Source: Cycloclasticus sp. symbiont of Poecilosclerida sp. N (GTDB lineage: Bacteria > Pseudomonadota > Gammaproteobacteria > Methylococcales > Cycloclasticaceae). From it: 64,000 nt of DNA. This document shows, one piece after another, positions 26,314 to 35,413 of the stretch (within the stretch, counting starts at the first letter, position 1; each line of letters starts with the position of its first letter). Below the pieces are notes generated by a model that was not told the origin of the DNA, made no database searches, and was given only the letters and a program-made list of their open reading frames with translations. The DNA lies in the NCBI GenBank assembly GCA_002101205.1, contig LWTM01000072.1:1-64000 (forward strand), written 5' to 3'. The translations under genes were made by a program, and so were the position numbers.

Positions 26314-28092
26314 ATGAACAACCCGACCAAGGCCTTCGCCCTTTTTTGCTTCCTCCATTCTGCGAGTATTCACGCACTAGAAATAGGTGGAATTGAAACG
26401 TATTCATTATTAAACGAGGCATTAAAAGCTAAGATTAGCCTCATTAGCTCTAAAAACGAAGACCCTAACAACTTGATTATCCATGTTGCTGCATCAAGGG
26501 ACTCATTAAAAAAAGCAGGTGTCGATAGAGCACCCTATTTGACCCAATTAAAATTCACTCCTACTGTGGAAAAAAATGGCGAGATTGCCATTGATGTAAG
26601 CTCTAGCGCTTCTATCAAAGAACCACTTATAAATTTCGTTCTTGAAGTTGAATGGCCACAAGGTCGAACTCTAAAAGAATTCACCATTATTCTAGACCCA
26701 CTTGTCACCACACCAAATATTAGAACAACACCCACTGTAGTATCCAGCATAAAAAGTTCTCAAACAACACCCCGTACAGGACCCGCTATACAGAACGCGC
26801 CACCTAAAAAATACGGCCCGACTAAAAATAACGACACTGTTTGGAGCATTGCTAAAAAATTAATCGGGAAAAACCAGTTCATCACTCATCAACAAATGGC
26901 GCTGGCACTATACGACAACAACCCTAATGCTTTTTACAAGAAAAATGTTAATGCATTAAAAAAAGACGTTATTCTTCAAGCTCCAAACGATGATCAAATC
27001 GCTAGCCGTACAATTGCACAAGCTCATACTGAATTTAGCAGACAAATCTCCTTGTGGTTAACCTCAAGCAAAATTATTGAAGCTAAAAACCTCGGTCAGC
27101 AAACAGCCACGAATAATGCTGTAAAAAATCCTGGAAATAGCTTGAAAAAAGCTAAACCAGTTCTACTGACTGCAAGGAAACAAACACAAGCGAATGTTCC
27201 TGTAAAGAGCAGTTCACCTAAAACACCTATCGGTTCAACAAATCCAAATGGACAAGCTAATAGCACGGCCATCGAAATCGCCACAGCGCTTGGAGAGGAA
27301 AATAAAGAAATAAAATCTCGTCTCAATAATTTAGAGTTCCAACTAAATAAGCTGCAACGCTTACTTGCATTAACGGACGAACAACTAGCCCCGTTACAGA
27401 CGCCGAAACTAACTCCACCTCAAGCCCTTGAAAAACCAATTCCGAAAGCCACACCTATCATAGACTATAAAGGAAGTAACTTTCCTTTATACGGAAGCAT
27501 TATAATTCTAGCTTTATTGGGCTTGTTTTTAGCCCGCCGTCGTAAAAGAAAGCCCCCTGCCGATACAGAAGAAACAGTATCAAGTGATACCTCTCATAAC
27601 AAGTCTGACAATTATACTAAAAATCAAGAAACTGACCCCTTAATAAAGTCCAGTGTCCACATTGATTGTGGGCGTTATCAACAAGCTGAAGACGTCATCC
27701 AAACAGCACTGGAAATAGACCCCGATAATTTAGAATACAAGCTTAAATTATTGGACATACATTTTGCGTCTAACAATGCCGGGGCATTTGAACAAATTGC
27801 AACAACACTAGTTTCACTTAAAGTGTCTGATAGCGAAACTTGGGAGTATATTGCTGAGATGGGTGAAGAGGTTTGCCCTGCATCACTACTTTTTAACGAC
27901 GATAGCAAACTAAAAAATAAATCGACTGAAGAAATAGAAACCCCTCCTCCTGTTCAAACAAAGTCACCTGAAAGCGGAACGCATAACTCTAAAATGGATA
28001 GTGGTGATGATTTTGTATTTGATTTTAAGTTGATAAAAGACAAGTCTCTAGATAGAACTTCTGGGGTTAATCCTGATAAGGTTAAAAAATGA
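26314..28092 (+). CDS. fimV: FimV-like peptidoglycan-binding protein, frameshifted before its C-terminal domain
   Basis: The open frame gives 592 residues. It begins with a signal peptide (ending near IHALE) and the FimV N-terminal domain (GIETYSLLNEALKAKISL). A LysM-like region lies near 165-230 (YGPTKNNDTVWSIAKKL), then a coiled coil near 330-360, one membrane helix near 390-410 followed by RRRKRK, and a cytoplasmic acidic/TPR-like part. FimV proteins scaffold polar assemblies, type IV pili and c-di-GMP signalling. The frame stops at TGA just after an A6 tract. The next frame continues directly with the conserved FimV C-terminal motif, so the true gene extends to about 28225 or is a recent frameshift mutant. 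Confidence 0.88.
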   Translation: MNNPTKAFALFCFLHSASIHALEIGGIETYSLLNEALKAKISLISSKNEDPNNLIIHVAASRDSLKKAGVDRAPYLTQLKFTPTVEKNGEIAIDVSSSASIKEPLINFVLEVEWPQGRTLKEFTIILDPLVTTPNIRTTPTVVSSIKSSQTTPRTGPAIQNAPPKKYGPTKNNDTVWSIAKKLIGKNQFITHQQMALALYDNNPNAFYKKNVNALKKDVILQAPNDDQIASRTIAQAHTEFSRQISLWLTSSKIIEAKNLGQQTATNNAVKNPGNSLKKAKPVLLTARKQTQANVPVKSSSPKTPIGSTNPNGQANSTAIEIATALGEENKEIKSRLNNLEFQLNKLQRLLALTDEQLAPLQTPKLTPPQALEKPIPKATPIIDYKGSNFPLYGSIIILALLGLFLARRRKRKPPADTEETVSSDTSHNKSDNYTKNQETDPLIKSSVHIDCGRYQQAEDVIQTALEIDPDNLEYKLKLLDIHFASNNAGAFEQIATTLVSLKVSDSETWEYIAEMGEEVCPASLLFNDDSKLKNKSTEEIETPPPVQTKSPESGTHNSKMDSGDDFVFDFKLIKDKSLDRTSGVNPDKVKK

Positions 28093-28225
28093 CGTGGATT
28101 CAAAACGAGTATTAGCTCAGGAATCCATAGACATGAAAGGCTTAGATTCCGCGCGTGATGTCATCAATGTCATTTTAGCAACTGGCAACGAGGAACAAAA
28201 AGCTAAAGCCATGTTAAATAGGTAA
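28093..28225 (+). pseudogene. Out-of-frame C-terminal FimV domain
   Basis: In the +1 frame the sequence reads NDVDSKRVLAQESIDMKG and then GLDSARDVINVILATGNEE up to a TAA at 28223. This matches the helical C-terminal FimV domain, normally fused to the protein upstream. Removing one A from the A6 tract at 28084-28089 restores VKNDVDSK. It could be a real mutation, a phase-variable site or a sequencing error. Confidence 0.85.
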
Positions 28226-28454
28226 ACTCAAGTTACAAGTGCTGCCGTCTTGGTTATTATAATATGGTGCCTTGTTCATACGCGACAATCCGAGCTTAAG
28301 GACCGAGCAGATCAGCAAGACCGGAAGAGGAACCTGACAGGTTTAGTCGACCATTACATCGTGAGGGAACCTGAGGTGAGACTTGTGTCTTTAGGGCGGC
28401 ATTCTTCTGATTATTAAAGTAACTCGCCCAAAGATAAATGCTTTAAGTACGAAC

Positions 28455-29471
28455 CTAAAACGACCCACCAAACTGCTCGCTATACTCTGCTTTAACATCA
28501 TCTAAGGTAACGAGATGATTTTGCGCACCCGCATGAGCAATTTTAACAGCGCCCATTAGTCCAGCGATACGGCCTGTGACTTCCCAGTCTAGCTCTTTCA
28601 TCAGGCCGTACAACAAACCGCCACGGTATGCATCACCGCAGCCTGTTGGATCCACTAGCCTTTCAGCCTTTGCTGGTGGGATTTGAATCCGCTTATCTTT
28701 GCTATAAATCAACGAGCCTTCGGCACCTTTAGTAATAATTAGAGCTTCTACTTGTGCTGCAATTTCATCCGCTGATAAACTCGTTTTTTCTTGTAGCATG
28801 GCTGCTTCATAGTCATTTAACGCCACCCACGTTGCTTGTTTAATGAATATTTTTAATTCATCGTTATCAAACATGGGCAAGCCTTGGCCGGGATCAAATA
28901 TAAAGGGGATGCCTGCGGCTACAAATTGTTCTGCGTGCTGAATCATGCCCGCTTTACCACCAGGCGATATGATGCCAATCTTGATCCCAGCATCTTTGGG
29001 CACTTGGTTTAGTTCTGAGCGCCACATAGCACCTGGGTGGAAAGCTGTTATTTGGTTATCATCGATATCCGTTGTTATATAAGCTTGCGCTGTGAACTCA
29101 TCATCTAGTACTTTAAGGTAATCTTGGCTAACGCCTTTTTGCTCCATCCACTTGGCATAAAGTGCAAAGTCTTTGCCTACCGTCGCCATGGGCAATGCGG
29201 TTGCACCTAGCAGATTCAAATTGTAGGCAATATTGCCCGCACAACCACCAAATTCACGGCGTAGCTCTGGTACAAAAAAAGACACATTTAGCATATGCAC
29301 TTTGTCTGGCAAAATGTGGTTTTTAAACTTATCGGGGAACACCATGATGGTGTCATACGCCATTGATCCACAAATTAAAGCTGAATTAGGCGAATTTTCT
29401 TTTCCATCCATCTCAATGCGAGGAGTTCTCTGGGTGACACTTCCGTCCTTCAGGCGTGAAGCACTCATCAT
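28455..29471 (-). CDS. PfkB-family carbohydrate/adenosine kinase, coupled to gcvPB
   Basis: A 338-residue PfkB (ribokinase-like) kinase. The N-terminal substrate motif is [17 protein letters not shown]; the C-terminal anion-hole motif is [12 protein letters not shown], with the catalytic Asp in GCGD. The sequence [19 protein letters not shown] resembles proteins annotated as adenosine kinase. The ATG overlaps the gcvPB stop (AAATGATGAG), so it is the last gene of the glycine cleavage operon. The first 30 residues are unusual; a later ATG at 29411 would remove 20 of them. Substrate specificity cannot be settled from sequence. The operon link suggests a role tied to one-carbon or purine salvage metabolism (inference). 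Confidence 0.85.
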   Translation of the reverse strand: MMSASRLKDGSVTQRTPRIEMDGKENSPNSALICGSMAYDTIMVFPDKFKNHILPDKVHMLNVSFFVPELRREFGGCAGNIAYNLNLLGATALPMATVGKDFALYAKWMEQKGVSQDYLKVLDDEFTAQAYITTDIDDNQITAFHPGAMWRSELNQVPKDAGIKIGIISPGGKAGMIQHAEQFVAAGIPFIFDPGQGLPMFDNDELKIFIKQATWVALNDYEAAMLQEKTSLSADEIAAQVEALIITKGAEGSLIYSKDKRIQIPPAKAERLVDPTGCGDAYRGGLLYGLMKELDWEVTGRIAGLMGAVKIAHAGAQNHLVTLDDVKAEYSEQFGGSF

Positions 29472-30922
29472 TTAACCTCTCTTTTCCAAACTACGTCTAA
29501 TTGCTTTACCGCCTTTACATCATCTAGTCGTTTAACCGGTAATGTATACGGTGCTTGTTTTAGTAACTGCGGATCAGCTTCCGTTTCTTGTAGAATTATT
29601 GCCATCGTTTCTACGAAACCGTCCAGTGTTTCTTTTGCTTCTGTTTCCGTTGGCTCAATCAATAAGCATTCACTAATCAGTAATGGAAAATACGTTGTTG
29701 GCGCGTGATAGCCGTAATCTAACAAGCGCTTTGCCACGTCCATTGCCGTTACATTCAGTTCTTTTGCTTGCTTTTTCAGCGTTAGAATAAACTCATGTGT
29801 TGCGCGCCTGTTTGGATACGCCGCATCGTAACCCACTTCCATTAAGCGCTTTAAAAGGTAGTTCGCATTTAGCGTAGCAAAGTCTGCAACACGCGGCATC
29901 CCTTCACGGCCTAACATTCTTGCGTAAATATACGCACGCAGTAATACCCCTGCATTACCCGCAAAAGCGGACATTCGACCTATGCTTTGCGGACAATCGT
30001 TTTCATCCAGCAACACATATTGTTCATCTTTTTTGCCAATAATAGGCACCGGCAAGTAAGGCTTTAAACGCTTACTCACGCCAACCGGGCCGGCACCTGG
30101 TCCGCCACCACCATGCGGCGTTGAGAAGGTTTTATGCAAGTTCATGTGAATCACATCAAAACCCATGTCACCCGGACGAACTTTGCCTAAAATGGCATTT
30201 AAGTTGGCTCCGTCGTAATAAAGCAAACCACCCGCATCATGCACAATGTCGGCAATTTCTTTAATTTTGCGATCAAAAACGCCTAGCGTGCTGGGATTTG
30301 TTAACATAATTCCGGCTGTTCGCGGCCCAACCGCTTCTTTTAACGTTTCAATATCCACATCACCTTTTTTACCGGTAGGGATTTCTCGCACTTTATAGCC
30401 GCACATAACAGCAGAAGCTGGGTTCGTACCATGCGCTGCATCAGGCACAAGGATTTCGCAACGCGCCGTGTCGTTCCGCTCATCGTGGTAGGCTTTAATC
30501 ATTGCTACGCCTGCAAATTCACCTTGTGCGCCAGCCGCCGGCGATAGAGATACTGCTTGCATACCCGTCACGTCTTTTAGCATGCCTTGCAGCTCATACA
30601 TGCATTGTAAAAAACCTTGCCCATGCAAACTTGGACCTAGAGGGTGGCGACCCGTAAATTCAGGCAGACTCGCCAAGGAATTACATGCACGTGGATTATA
30701 TTTCATGGTGCATGAGCCCAACGGATAAAAGTGCGTATCAATCGAAAAGTTCTTTTGCGATAAGCGTGTAAAGTGGCGCACCACTTGCATTTCAGATACT
30801 TCCGGTAAGTTTGGCTTTGATGTTCTTAATGCATCAGTGGGAAACGATGGCTCAACATTATTAGCTAGCGGTAACTGAGCGTTAGATGCTCGGCCCCTAT
30901 GAGATTTCTCGAATATCAACAT
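29468..30922 (-). CDS. gcvPB: Glycine dehydrogenase (decarboxylating) subunit 2, P-protein beta
   Basis: A 484-residue subunit that carries the PLP site of the split P-protein. The conserved motif [20 protein letters not shown] contains the PLP lysine. The start region and the [13 protein letters not shown] segment are typical. It works with GcvPA to decarboxylate glycine and pass the aminomethyl group to the lipoyl arm of GcvH. It overlaps gcvPA upstream by seven bases and the kinase gene downstream by four, so translation of the three is coupled. Length agrees with other split subunits (about 480-500). Confidence 0.97.
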   Translation of the reverse strand: MLIFEKSHRGRASNAQLPLANNVEPSFPTDALRTSKPNLPEVSEMQVVRHFTRLSQKNFSIDTHFYPLGSCTMKYNPRACNSLASLPEFTGRHPLGPSLHGQGFLQCMYELQGMLKDVTGMQAVSLSPAAGAQGEFAGVAMIKAYHDERNDTARCEILVPDAAHGTNPASAVMCGYKVREIPTGKKGDVDIETLKEAVGPRTAGIMLTNPSTLGVFDRKIKEIADIVHDAGGLLYYDGANLNAILGKVRPGDMGFDVIHMNLHKTFSTPHGGGGPGAGPVGVSKRLKPYLPVPIIGKKDEQYVLLDENDCPQSIGRMSAFAGNAGVLLRAYIYARMLGREGMPRVADFATLNANYLLKRLMEVGYDAAYPNRRATHEFILTLKKQAKELNVTAMDVAKRLLDYGYHAPTTYFPLLISECLLIEPTETEAKETLDGFVETMAIILQETEADPQLLKQAPYTLPVKRLDDVKAVKQLDVVWKREVK

Positions 30923-32298
30923 AACGACTCCCGGTGTTTGACAAGCACTTTATCGAGCGCATTAGCAAACTCTTCTATATCCTGTTTTGTGCGTGTTTCT
31001 GTCGCACAAAGTAAAATAGATTCACCTAACTCCGAGTAATCAACTGACAAATCAAAACCGCCTAGAATATGATGGTTCTGAGCCAAGTCATTTATTATTT
31101 GCTGCGCATTAGCTTTTATTCTCAACACGCATTCGTGGAAGTTATGCCCATTAAAAACTGGCGTTACACCGTCTATTTTTGTTAATTCATCTTGTAATAA
31201 TTGCAAATTTCCGTGTGATGCTAAGGCTACTTTTTTCAACCCTTCCGGCCCAAGTAACGACATATAAATCGTCGCTGCTGTCACCAATAAACCTTGGTTG
31301 GTACAAATGTTTGAGGTCGCTTTTGAACGCCTAATATGTTGTTCGCGAGCCTGTAGTGTTAGCGTAAAACCTTGTTTACCATCTAGATCGCTTGTACGAC
31401 CGATAATTCGCCCCGGCATTTGCCGAACGTGTTTTTGTTTGCAACACATAAAACCGAAGTATGGCCCGCCAGATGCTAGAGGAACACCTAGAGGTTGACC
31501 TTCACCACAAACAATATCTACACCTTCATCTGCCCATTCACCTGGTGGCTTTAATAGCGCCATCGCCATTGGGTTAACGACTGCAATTGAGAGCATTTTG
31601 TTTTCTACAGCCCACGCCGTTAGCGCGTCCACATTTTCCAACACGCCAAAAAAGTTAGGTTGTGGAATCACTAGTGCTGCAAAGTCTTCACCTGCGAATT
31701 TCGCCAAGGCGTTTAAATCTGTTTGACCCGTTTCTGCGTTATACGGGACTTCAACCAGTTCAATGTTCTGGTTTTTTACAATCGCGTTGGTAACCGAACG
31801 ATAAACGGGGTTCGTGGTTCTCGGCATTAAAATTTTGCCCGACTTGGACTTTTTATTCGCTCGGACAGCCATGAGTACCGCTTCTGCCAACGCTGAAGCT
31901 CCGTCATAAAGGGAGGCATTTGACACGTCCATCGCCATTAAACTCGCCATCATCGACTGATATTCATACAACAACTGCAAGGTGCCCTGCGATGCTTCAG
32001 CTTGGTACGGTGTGTAAGCGCTGTAAAACTCGCCACGTGTGGTTATTTCCCAAACCGCCGCCGGTATGTGGTGCTCATAAGCGCCCGCGCCCAAAAAGCA
32101 CAGCGGTAAGCCGTCTTGCGCTGCACGTGACCGCATCAGGCGCGATACTTCCATTTCGTTCATGCCACGCGGTATTTTATCAAGCTCACCGCAGCGTAAG
32201 TTTTTTGGAATTTCATCAAATAAATCATCTATGCTATCAACACCGATGGTGCTTAACATTTTCGATATATCGTGATCAGAATGGGGGATAAATGGCAT
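30916..32298 (-). CDS. gcvPA: Glycine dehydrogenase (decarboxylating) subunit 1, P-protein alpha
   Basis: A 460-residue subunit of the two-part P-protein. It starts [20 protein letters not shown] and has the family segments [16 protein letters not shown] and [20 protein letters not shown]. It has the aminotransferase-like fold but no PLP lysine, as expected for this half. It lies between gcvH (five-base gap) and gcvPB (overlap). The split arrangement differs from the single long GcvP of E. coli and is shared by many other bacteria. Confidence 0.97.
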   Translation of the reverse strand: MPFIPHSDHDISKMLSTIGVDSIDDLFDEIPKNLRCGELDKIPRGMNEMEVSRLMRSRAAQDGLPLCFLGAGAYEHHIPAAVWEITTRGEFYSAYTPYQAEASQGTLQLLYEYQSMMASLMAMDVSNASLYDGASALAEAVLMAVRANKKSKSGKILMPRTTNPVYRSVTNAIVKNQNIELVEVPYNAETGQTDLNALAKFAGEDFAALVIPQPNFFGVLENVDALTAWAVENKMLSIAVVNPMAMALLKPPGEWADEGVDIVCGEGQPLGVPLASGGPYFGFMCCKQKHVRQMPGRIIGRTSDLDGKQGFTLTLQAREQHIRRSKATSNICTNQGLLVTAATIYMSLLGPEGLKKVALASHGNLQLLQDELTKIDGVTPVFNGHNFHECVLRIKANAQQIINDLAQNHHILGGFDLSVDYSELGESILLCATETRTKQDIEEFANALDKVLVKHRESLC

Positions 32299-32303
32299 TT
32301 TTA

Positions 32304-32696
32304 CTACTCGTCTTCTGTCAAACTTTGATAGCCGTCCGCATCTAGTAAATCATCTAGCTGTTTAACATCTGCTGGCTTGATAAGAAAAATCCAACCATCA
32401 TCGTAAGCCGAGTCATTAATCGCTTCTGGACTATCTTCTAACGCGGCATTAATCGCAACAATTTCGCCCGAGACTGGCGCGTAAATATCCGATGCGGCTT
32501 TAACTGATTCGACCACACTGCACTCGTCGCCTTTATCGATATTAGCGCCCACTTCGGGTAGTTCAACAAACACTAAGTCACCCAACAATTCTTGCGCGTG
32601 GTCGCTAATCCCTACACGAACATTGCCATCGGCTTCCAATAAAGCCCACTCGTGTGAGGCGGTGTATTTTCTATCATCAGGTGTATTAGACATCAT
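32304..32696 (-). CDS. gcvH: Glycine cleavage system H protein
   Basis: A 130-residue lipoyl carrier protein. It begins with [13 protein letters not shown], has VFVELPEVG, and carries the lipoylated lysine in [11 protein letters not shown] (Lys66), followed by SGEIVAIN. It shuttles the aminomethyl group from P- to T-protein and is reoxidised by lipoamide dehydrogenase (not in this window). It lies 12 bases after gcvT and five before gcvPA in the same operon. Confidence 0.97.
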   Translation of the reverse strand: MMSNTPDDRKYTASHEWALLEADGNVRVGISDHAQELLGDLVFVELPEVGANIDKGDECSVVESVKAASDIYAPVSGEIVAINAALEDSPEAINDSAYDDGWIFLIKPADVKQLDDLLDADGYQSLTEDE

Positions 32697-32708
32697 TATT
32701 TCCTTTTC

Positions 32709-33800
32709 TTAAAGTTCTATTTGTACTGTGCCCTGGCGCACAAAACGGGGCTTTACAACACGAGCGGCTTTCAATTTACCACGAATATCAATTTTACATG
32801 TTTCACCAATACTTGCGGGGACGCGCGCTAACGCGATGGATCGCCCCAGTGTTGGCGAATAGCCTCCGCTGGTGATTTCACCTTGCGATCCATCGTCTAA
32901 TAAAACGGTTTGACGCCCTCGCAACACCCCTTTATCTTCCAGCAATAAGCCAACAAATTTATCGCTATCCGCTTTTTCTCTTATTGTTTCTAGCGCGACT
33001 CTTCCTATGAAATCACGGTTCGTGGGCTGCCAAGAGATTGTCCACGCAAGGCCTGACTCTAACGGGTTCGTTGTCTCGTCCATATCTTGCCCGTACAAGT
33101 TCATGCCCGCTTCAAGCCTTAGCGTATCTCGCGCACCTAACCCGCACGGCTTAACGCCCACTTCAAGCAACTGCTTCCAAAAGCCTTCGGCCACATCTTC
33201 AGGCAACATGATTTCAAAGCCATCTTCGCCTGTATAACCCGTTCTGCCGACAAACCACTCGCCATGCCAGCACGCATTAAACGGTTTTATTTCTGCGGCT
33301 GAAAGACCTAATCGCTCAGGCAATAAAGGGCATACCTTTTGACGCGCTTTGGGTCCTTGCACCGCAATCATCGCTAAGGCTGCTTTTTCATCTATCACTA
33401 CATCAAAGCTTTCAGCTTGCTTGTCTAACCATGCAATATCTTTATCGCGTGTTGACGCATTAACGACTAAACGATAATTTTTATCCTCTAGGAAGTAAAC
33501 AATCAGGTCATCAATAATGCCCGCATCATCATTTAACATACAGCTGTATAAGGCTTTACCCGGGCGCGTTAATTTAGCAACATCATTCGCCAATAGGTGT
33601 TGCAAATACGCCTTTGCTTGTTCGCCATTAACGTCCACCACTGTCATATGCGACACGTCAAACATGCCGCCAGACATTCTTACGGCATGATGTTCATCAA
33701 TTTGCGAAGTATAATTCACCGGCATATCCCAGCCGCCAAAGTCGACCATGCGGGCGCCTAATTGACGATGCGCTTCATTTAAAATTGTTTTTTTAGTCAT
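32709..33800 (-). CDS. gcvT: Aminomethyltransferase, T-protein
   Basis: The chosen start at 33800 gives 363 residues beginning [20 protein letters not shown], which matches the family's N-terminus. GAGAAAAG lies upstream. An ATG 60 bases earlier in frame falls inside the riboswitch expression platform and is rejected. The protein has the folate-binding and GCV_T C-terminal domains, with [18 protein letters not shown] and [14 protein letters not shown]. It transfers the C1 unit to tetrahydrofolate. It is the first gene of the gcvT-gcvH-gcvPA-gcvPB-kinase operon and lies directly behind a glycine riboswitch. Confidence 0.97.
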   Translation of the reverse strand: MTKKTILNEAHRQLGARMVDFGGWDMPVNYTSQIDEHHAVRMSGGMFDVSHMTVVDVNGEQAKAYLQHLLANDVAKLTRPGKALYSCMLNDDAGIIDDLIVYFLEDKNYRLVVNASTRDKDIAWLDKQAESFDVVIDEKAALAMIAVQGPKARQKVCPLLPERLGLSAAEIKPFNACWHGEWFVGRTGYTGEDGFEIMLPEDVAEGFWKQLLEVGVKPCGLGARDTLRLEAGMNLYGQDMDETTNPLESGLAWTISWQPTNRDFIGRVALETIREKADSDKFVGLLLEDKGVLRGRQTVLLDDGSQGEITSGGYSPTLGRSIALARVPASIGETCKIDIRGKLKAARVVKPRFVRQGTVQIEL

Positions 33801-33814
33801 TACTTTTCTCAACA

Positions 33815-33847
33815 CAAAAAAGGACGGCACGCGAAAACCACATGCCG
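33815..33847 (-). terminator. Intrinsic terminator, expression platform of the glycine riboswitch
   Basis: On the minus strand CGGCATG and CGTGCCG pair around TGGTTTTCG and are followed by TCCTTTTTT. It sits between the second aptamer and the gcvT ATG. Its left arm touches the end of aptamer 2, so glycine binding could prevent hairpin formation and allow read-through, as known for other gcvT riboswitches. Confidence 0.8.
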
Positions 33848-34040
33848 CCCCTCTGTCCAAAACCTGAAAGTTTAACGGCGCTTATACAGCCCTCTTTCCT
33901 CTTAGGTGGTCGCTATATAGCGCCTCTCTCCAGAGCTAATTGGCTGCTTAGTACAAAACAACCCCTCTTATGGTCCATTTGCCTGAGCGATTACGGACGG
34001 GTTACGCCTTCGGCGTCGGCCTAACACCGAGTTCTCCCAA
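33848..34040 (-). promoter_or_regulatory. Tandem glycine riboswitch (gcvT motif)
   Basis: Two aptamers are visible on the minus strand. Aptamer 1 (about 34038-33962) contains GGGAGAACTC, GCCGAAGGCGTAA and CTCAGGCAAATGGACC, closing with AAGAGGGG. Aptamer 2 (about 33935-33849) contains CTCTGGAGAGAG, CACCTAAGAGGAAAG, AAACTTTCAGGTTTTGGAC and AGAGGGG. These are the signature sequences of the cooperative two-aptamer glycine riboswitch. It precedes the gcv operon, and a terminator hairpin follows, so it is probably a glycine-induced on switch. A possible -10 (TACAAT) lies at 34061-34066. Confidence 0.95.
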
Positions 34041-34225
34041 AAGAGTTAAATTAATGTTTTATTGTACGCTGGACGAAACCTTTTTTCTACACCTGCCGGG
34101 TAGGCACCACCTATGAATATTGCCCCACCTACAGATCAAGTAGATACCAATTTATTCGTATTTTCCGTTCAAAGCAGGGCTAAAGTCTCAGCTATAGTTC
34201 TGCTAATTTAATGATTATCTAGCAA

Positions 34226-35413
34226 TCAGCGCTCAGTAAATGCGCCACCAAAAGCCCTTGTAATCGGCTTGGCCAAATACGCCAAAACCGTTCGTTTATT
34301 CGTTTGAATATCTATCGACGCCGTCATGCCTGGCTTGAGGGTGATGTCTGCCAATTTATCATTATCTTTTTTCGAGTCCTCATCAAGAGTTACTTGAGCA
34401 CGATAATAGGTTGCCGCTTGGTTATTTGAATTCTCTACCAAAGTATCTGAGCTAATATAGCTTAACGTGCCTGACAAACCACCATAAATTGAATAGTCAA
34501 AAGCATCCAGTTTGATGGAAACAGGCATATCTAAAGACAATTGACCAATATCCACTGGATTAATTTTAATCTCCACTATCATGCCATCCTCTGTTGGAGA
34601 TATTTGCATCAGTTCATCACCAGATCGCAACACTCCTCCGAGAGTATTAAACTTAAGGTATTTAATAATTCCAGTCACAGGCGCTTTGATTTCAGTATGC
34701 TCTAATACACTTTGCCGCTCATCCTGTTTATACTTGGCAATATCTAACTCCGCCTCAAGTTTTGTTATTTCCTGATGAACTTTGCTCAGGTATTTATTGC
34801 GCGTGTTAGTGATTTTTCTTTGTCCTTCATCCACCTTCTGGCGAGCATTCATAACCTCGAGTTCACTGGTGCTTCCCGACGCCATCAGGTTCTCCTGCAT
34901 ACCAAGTACCGCCCGAGCCATACTTAAGCCAGATTTCAAACCTTCTATTTCATCGCTCAGGCTCTGTTTACGCTGTTCGTACAATCTTTTTTGGGCTTCA
35001 ACAAAAACAGAAAAGCTTTTAAATTTTTCTCCGAATACAGGATCTTGACCACTCGCCTCTGCCTCTGCTCTGACAAGCGCAACACTTAAAGATGCTACTT
35101 TTGAACGACTTTCTTCAAAGGTAGCGCTAATGCGCCGCTTCTCTAAAATAGCGAGAATCTGTCCTTCAATGACAGCATCACCTTCTTTCACTAAAATTTC
35201 TGCCAGCACACCGGCATTGGCCGCTTGAACAATCTGTGTCCGCCCACTCGGAATTATTGCTCCGTTCGTACGAACAGTTTGGTCAATTTCAAATATTGAA
35301 GCCCAGGCAAAAAACATCACCAAACCAAAAAACAAAAGCAATGGCATCGAAAGCCCATCGCTATCCTCATCACTTGCGACAACCGAAACCTCTTCGCCAG
35401 CATCATCACTCAT
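34226..35413 (-). CDS. Type I secretion membrane fusion protein (HlyD/LapC-like)
   Basis: A 395-residue adaptor. One membrane helix near residues 24-42 is followed by a lipoyl-like half (QAANAGVLAEILVKEGDAV), a long helical hairpin at about 95-235, the second lipoyl half (APVTGIIKYLKFNTLGGVL) and a beta-rich end with LKPGMTASIDI. It should link the inner-membrane ABC transporter to the TolC-like channel. Its ATG overlaps the ABC gene's stop by four bases, so the three secretion genes form one operon. It ends in ITRAFGGAFTER. No substrate gene is downstream. Confidence 0.92.
   Translation of the reverse strand: MSDDAGEEVSVVASDEDSDGLSMPLLLFFGLVMFFAWASIFEIDQTVRTNGAIIPSGRTQIVQAANAGVLAEILVKEGDAVIEGQILAILEKRRISATFEESRSKVASLSVALVRAEAEASGQDPVFGEKFKSFSVFVEAQKRLYEQRKQSLSDEIEGLKSGLSMARAVLGMQENLMASGSTSELEVMNARQKVDEGQRKITNTRNKYLSKVHQEITKLEAELDIAKYKQDERQSVLEHTEIKAPVTGIIKYLKFNTLGGVLRSGDELMQISPTEDGMIVEIKINPVDIGQLSLDMPVSIKLDAFDYSIYGGLSGTLSYISSDTLVENSNNQAATYYRAQVTLDEDSKKDNDKLADITLKPGMTASIDIQTNKRTVLAYLAKPITRAFGGAFTER

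Noticed and set aside
28226-28454. truA expected after fimV
   Set aside because: No pseudouridine synthase sequence is present; the region has no gene on either strand.
33801-33860. Upstream ATG (33860) as the gcvT start
   Set aside because: It lies in the riboswitch and terminator; the family's N-terminus and a ribosome site are at 33800.
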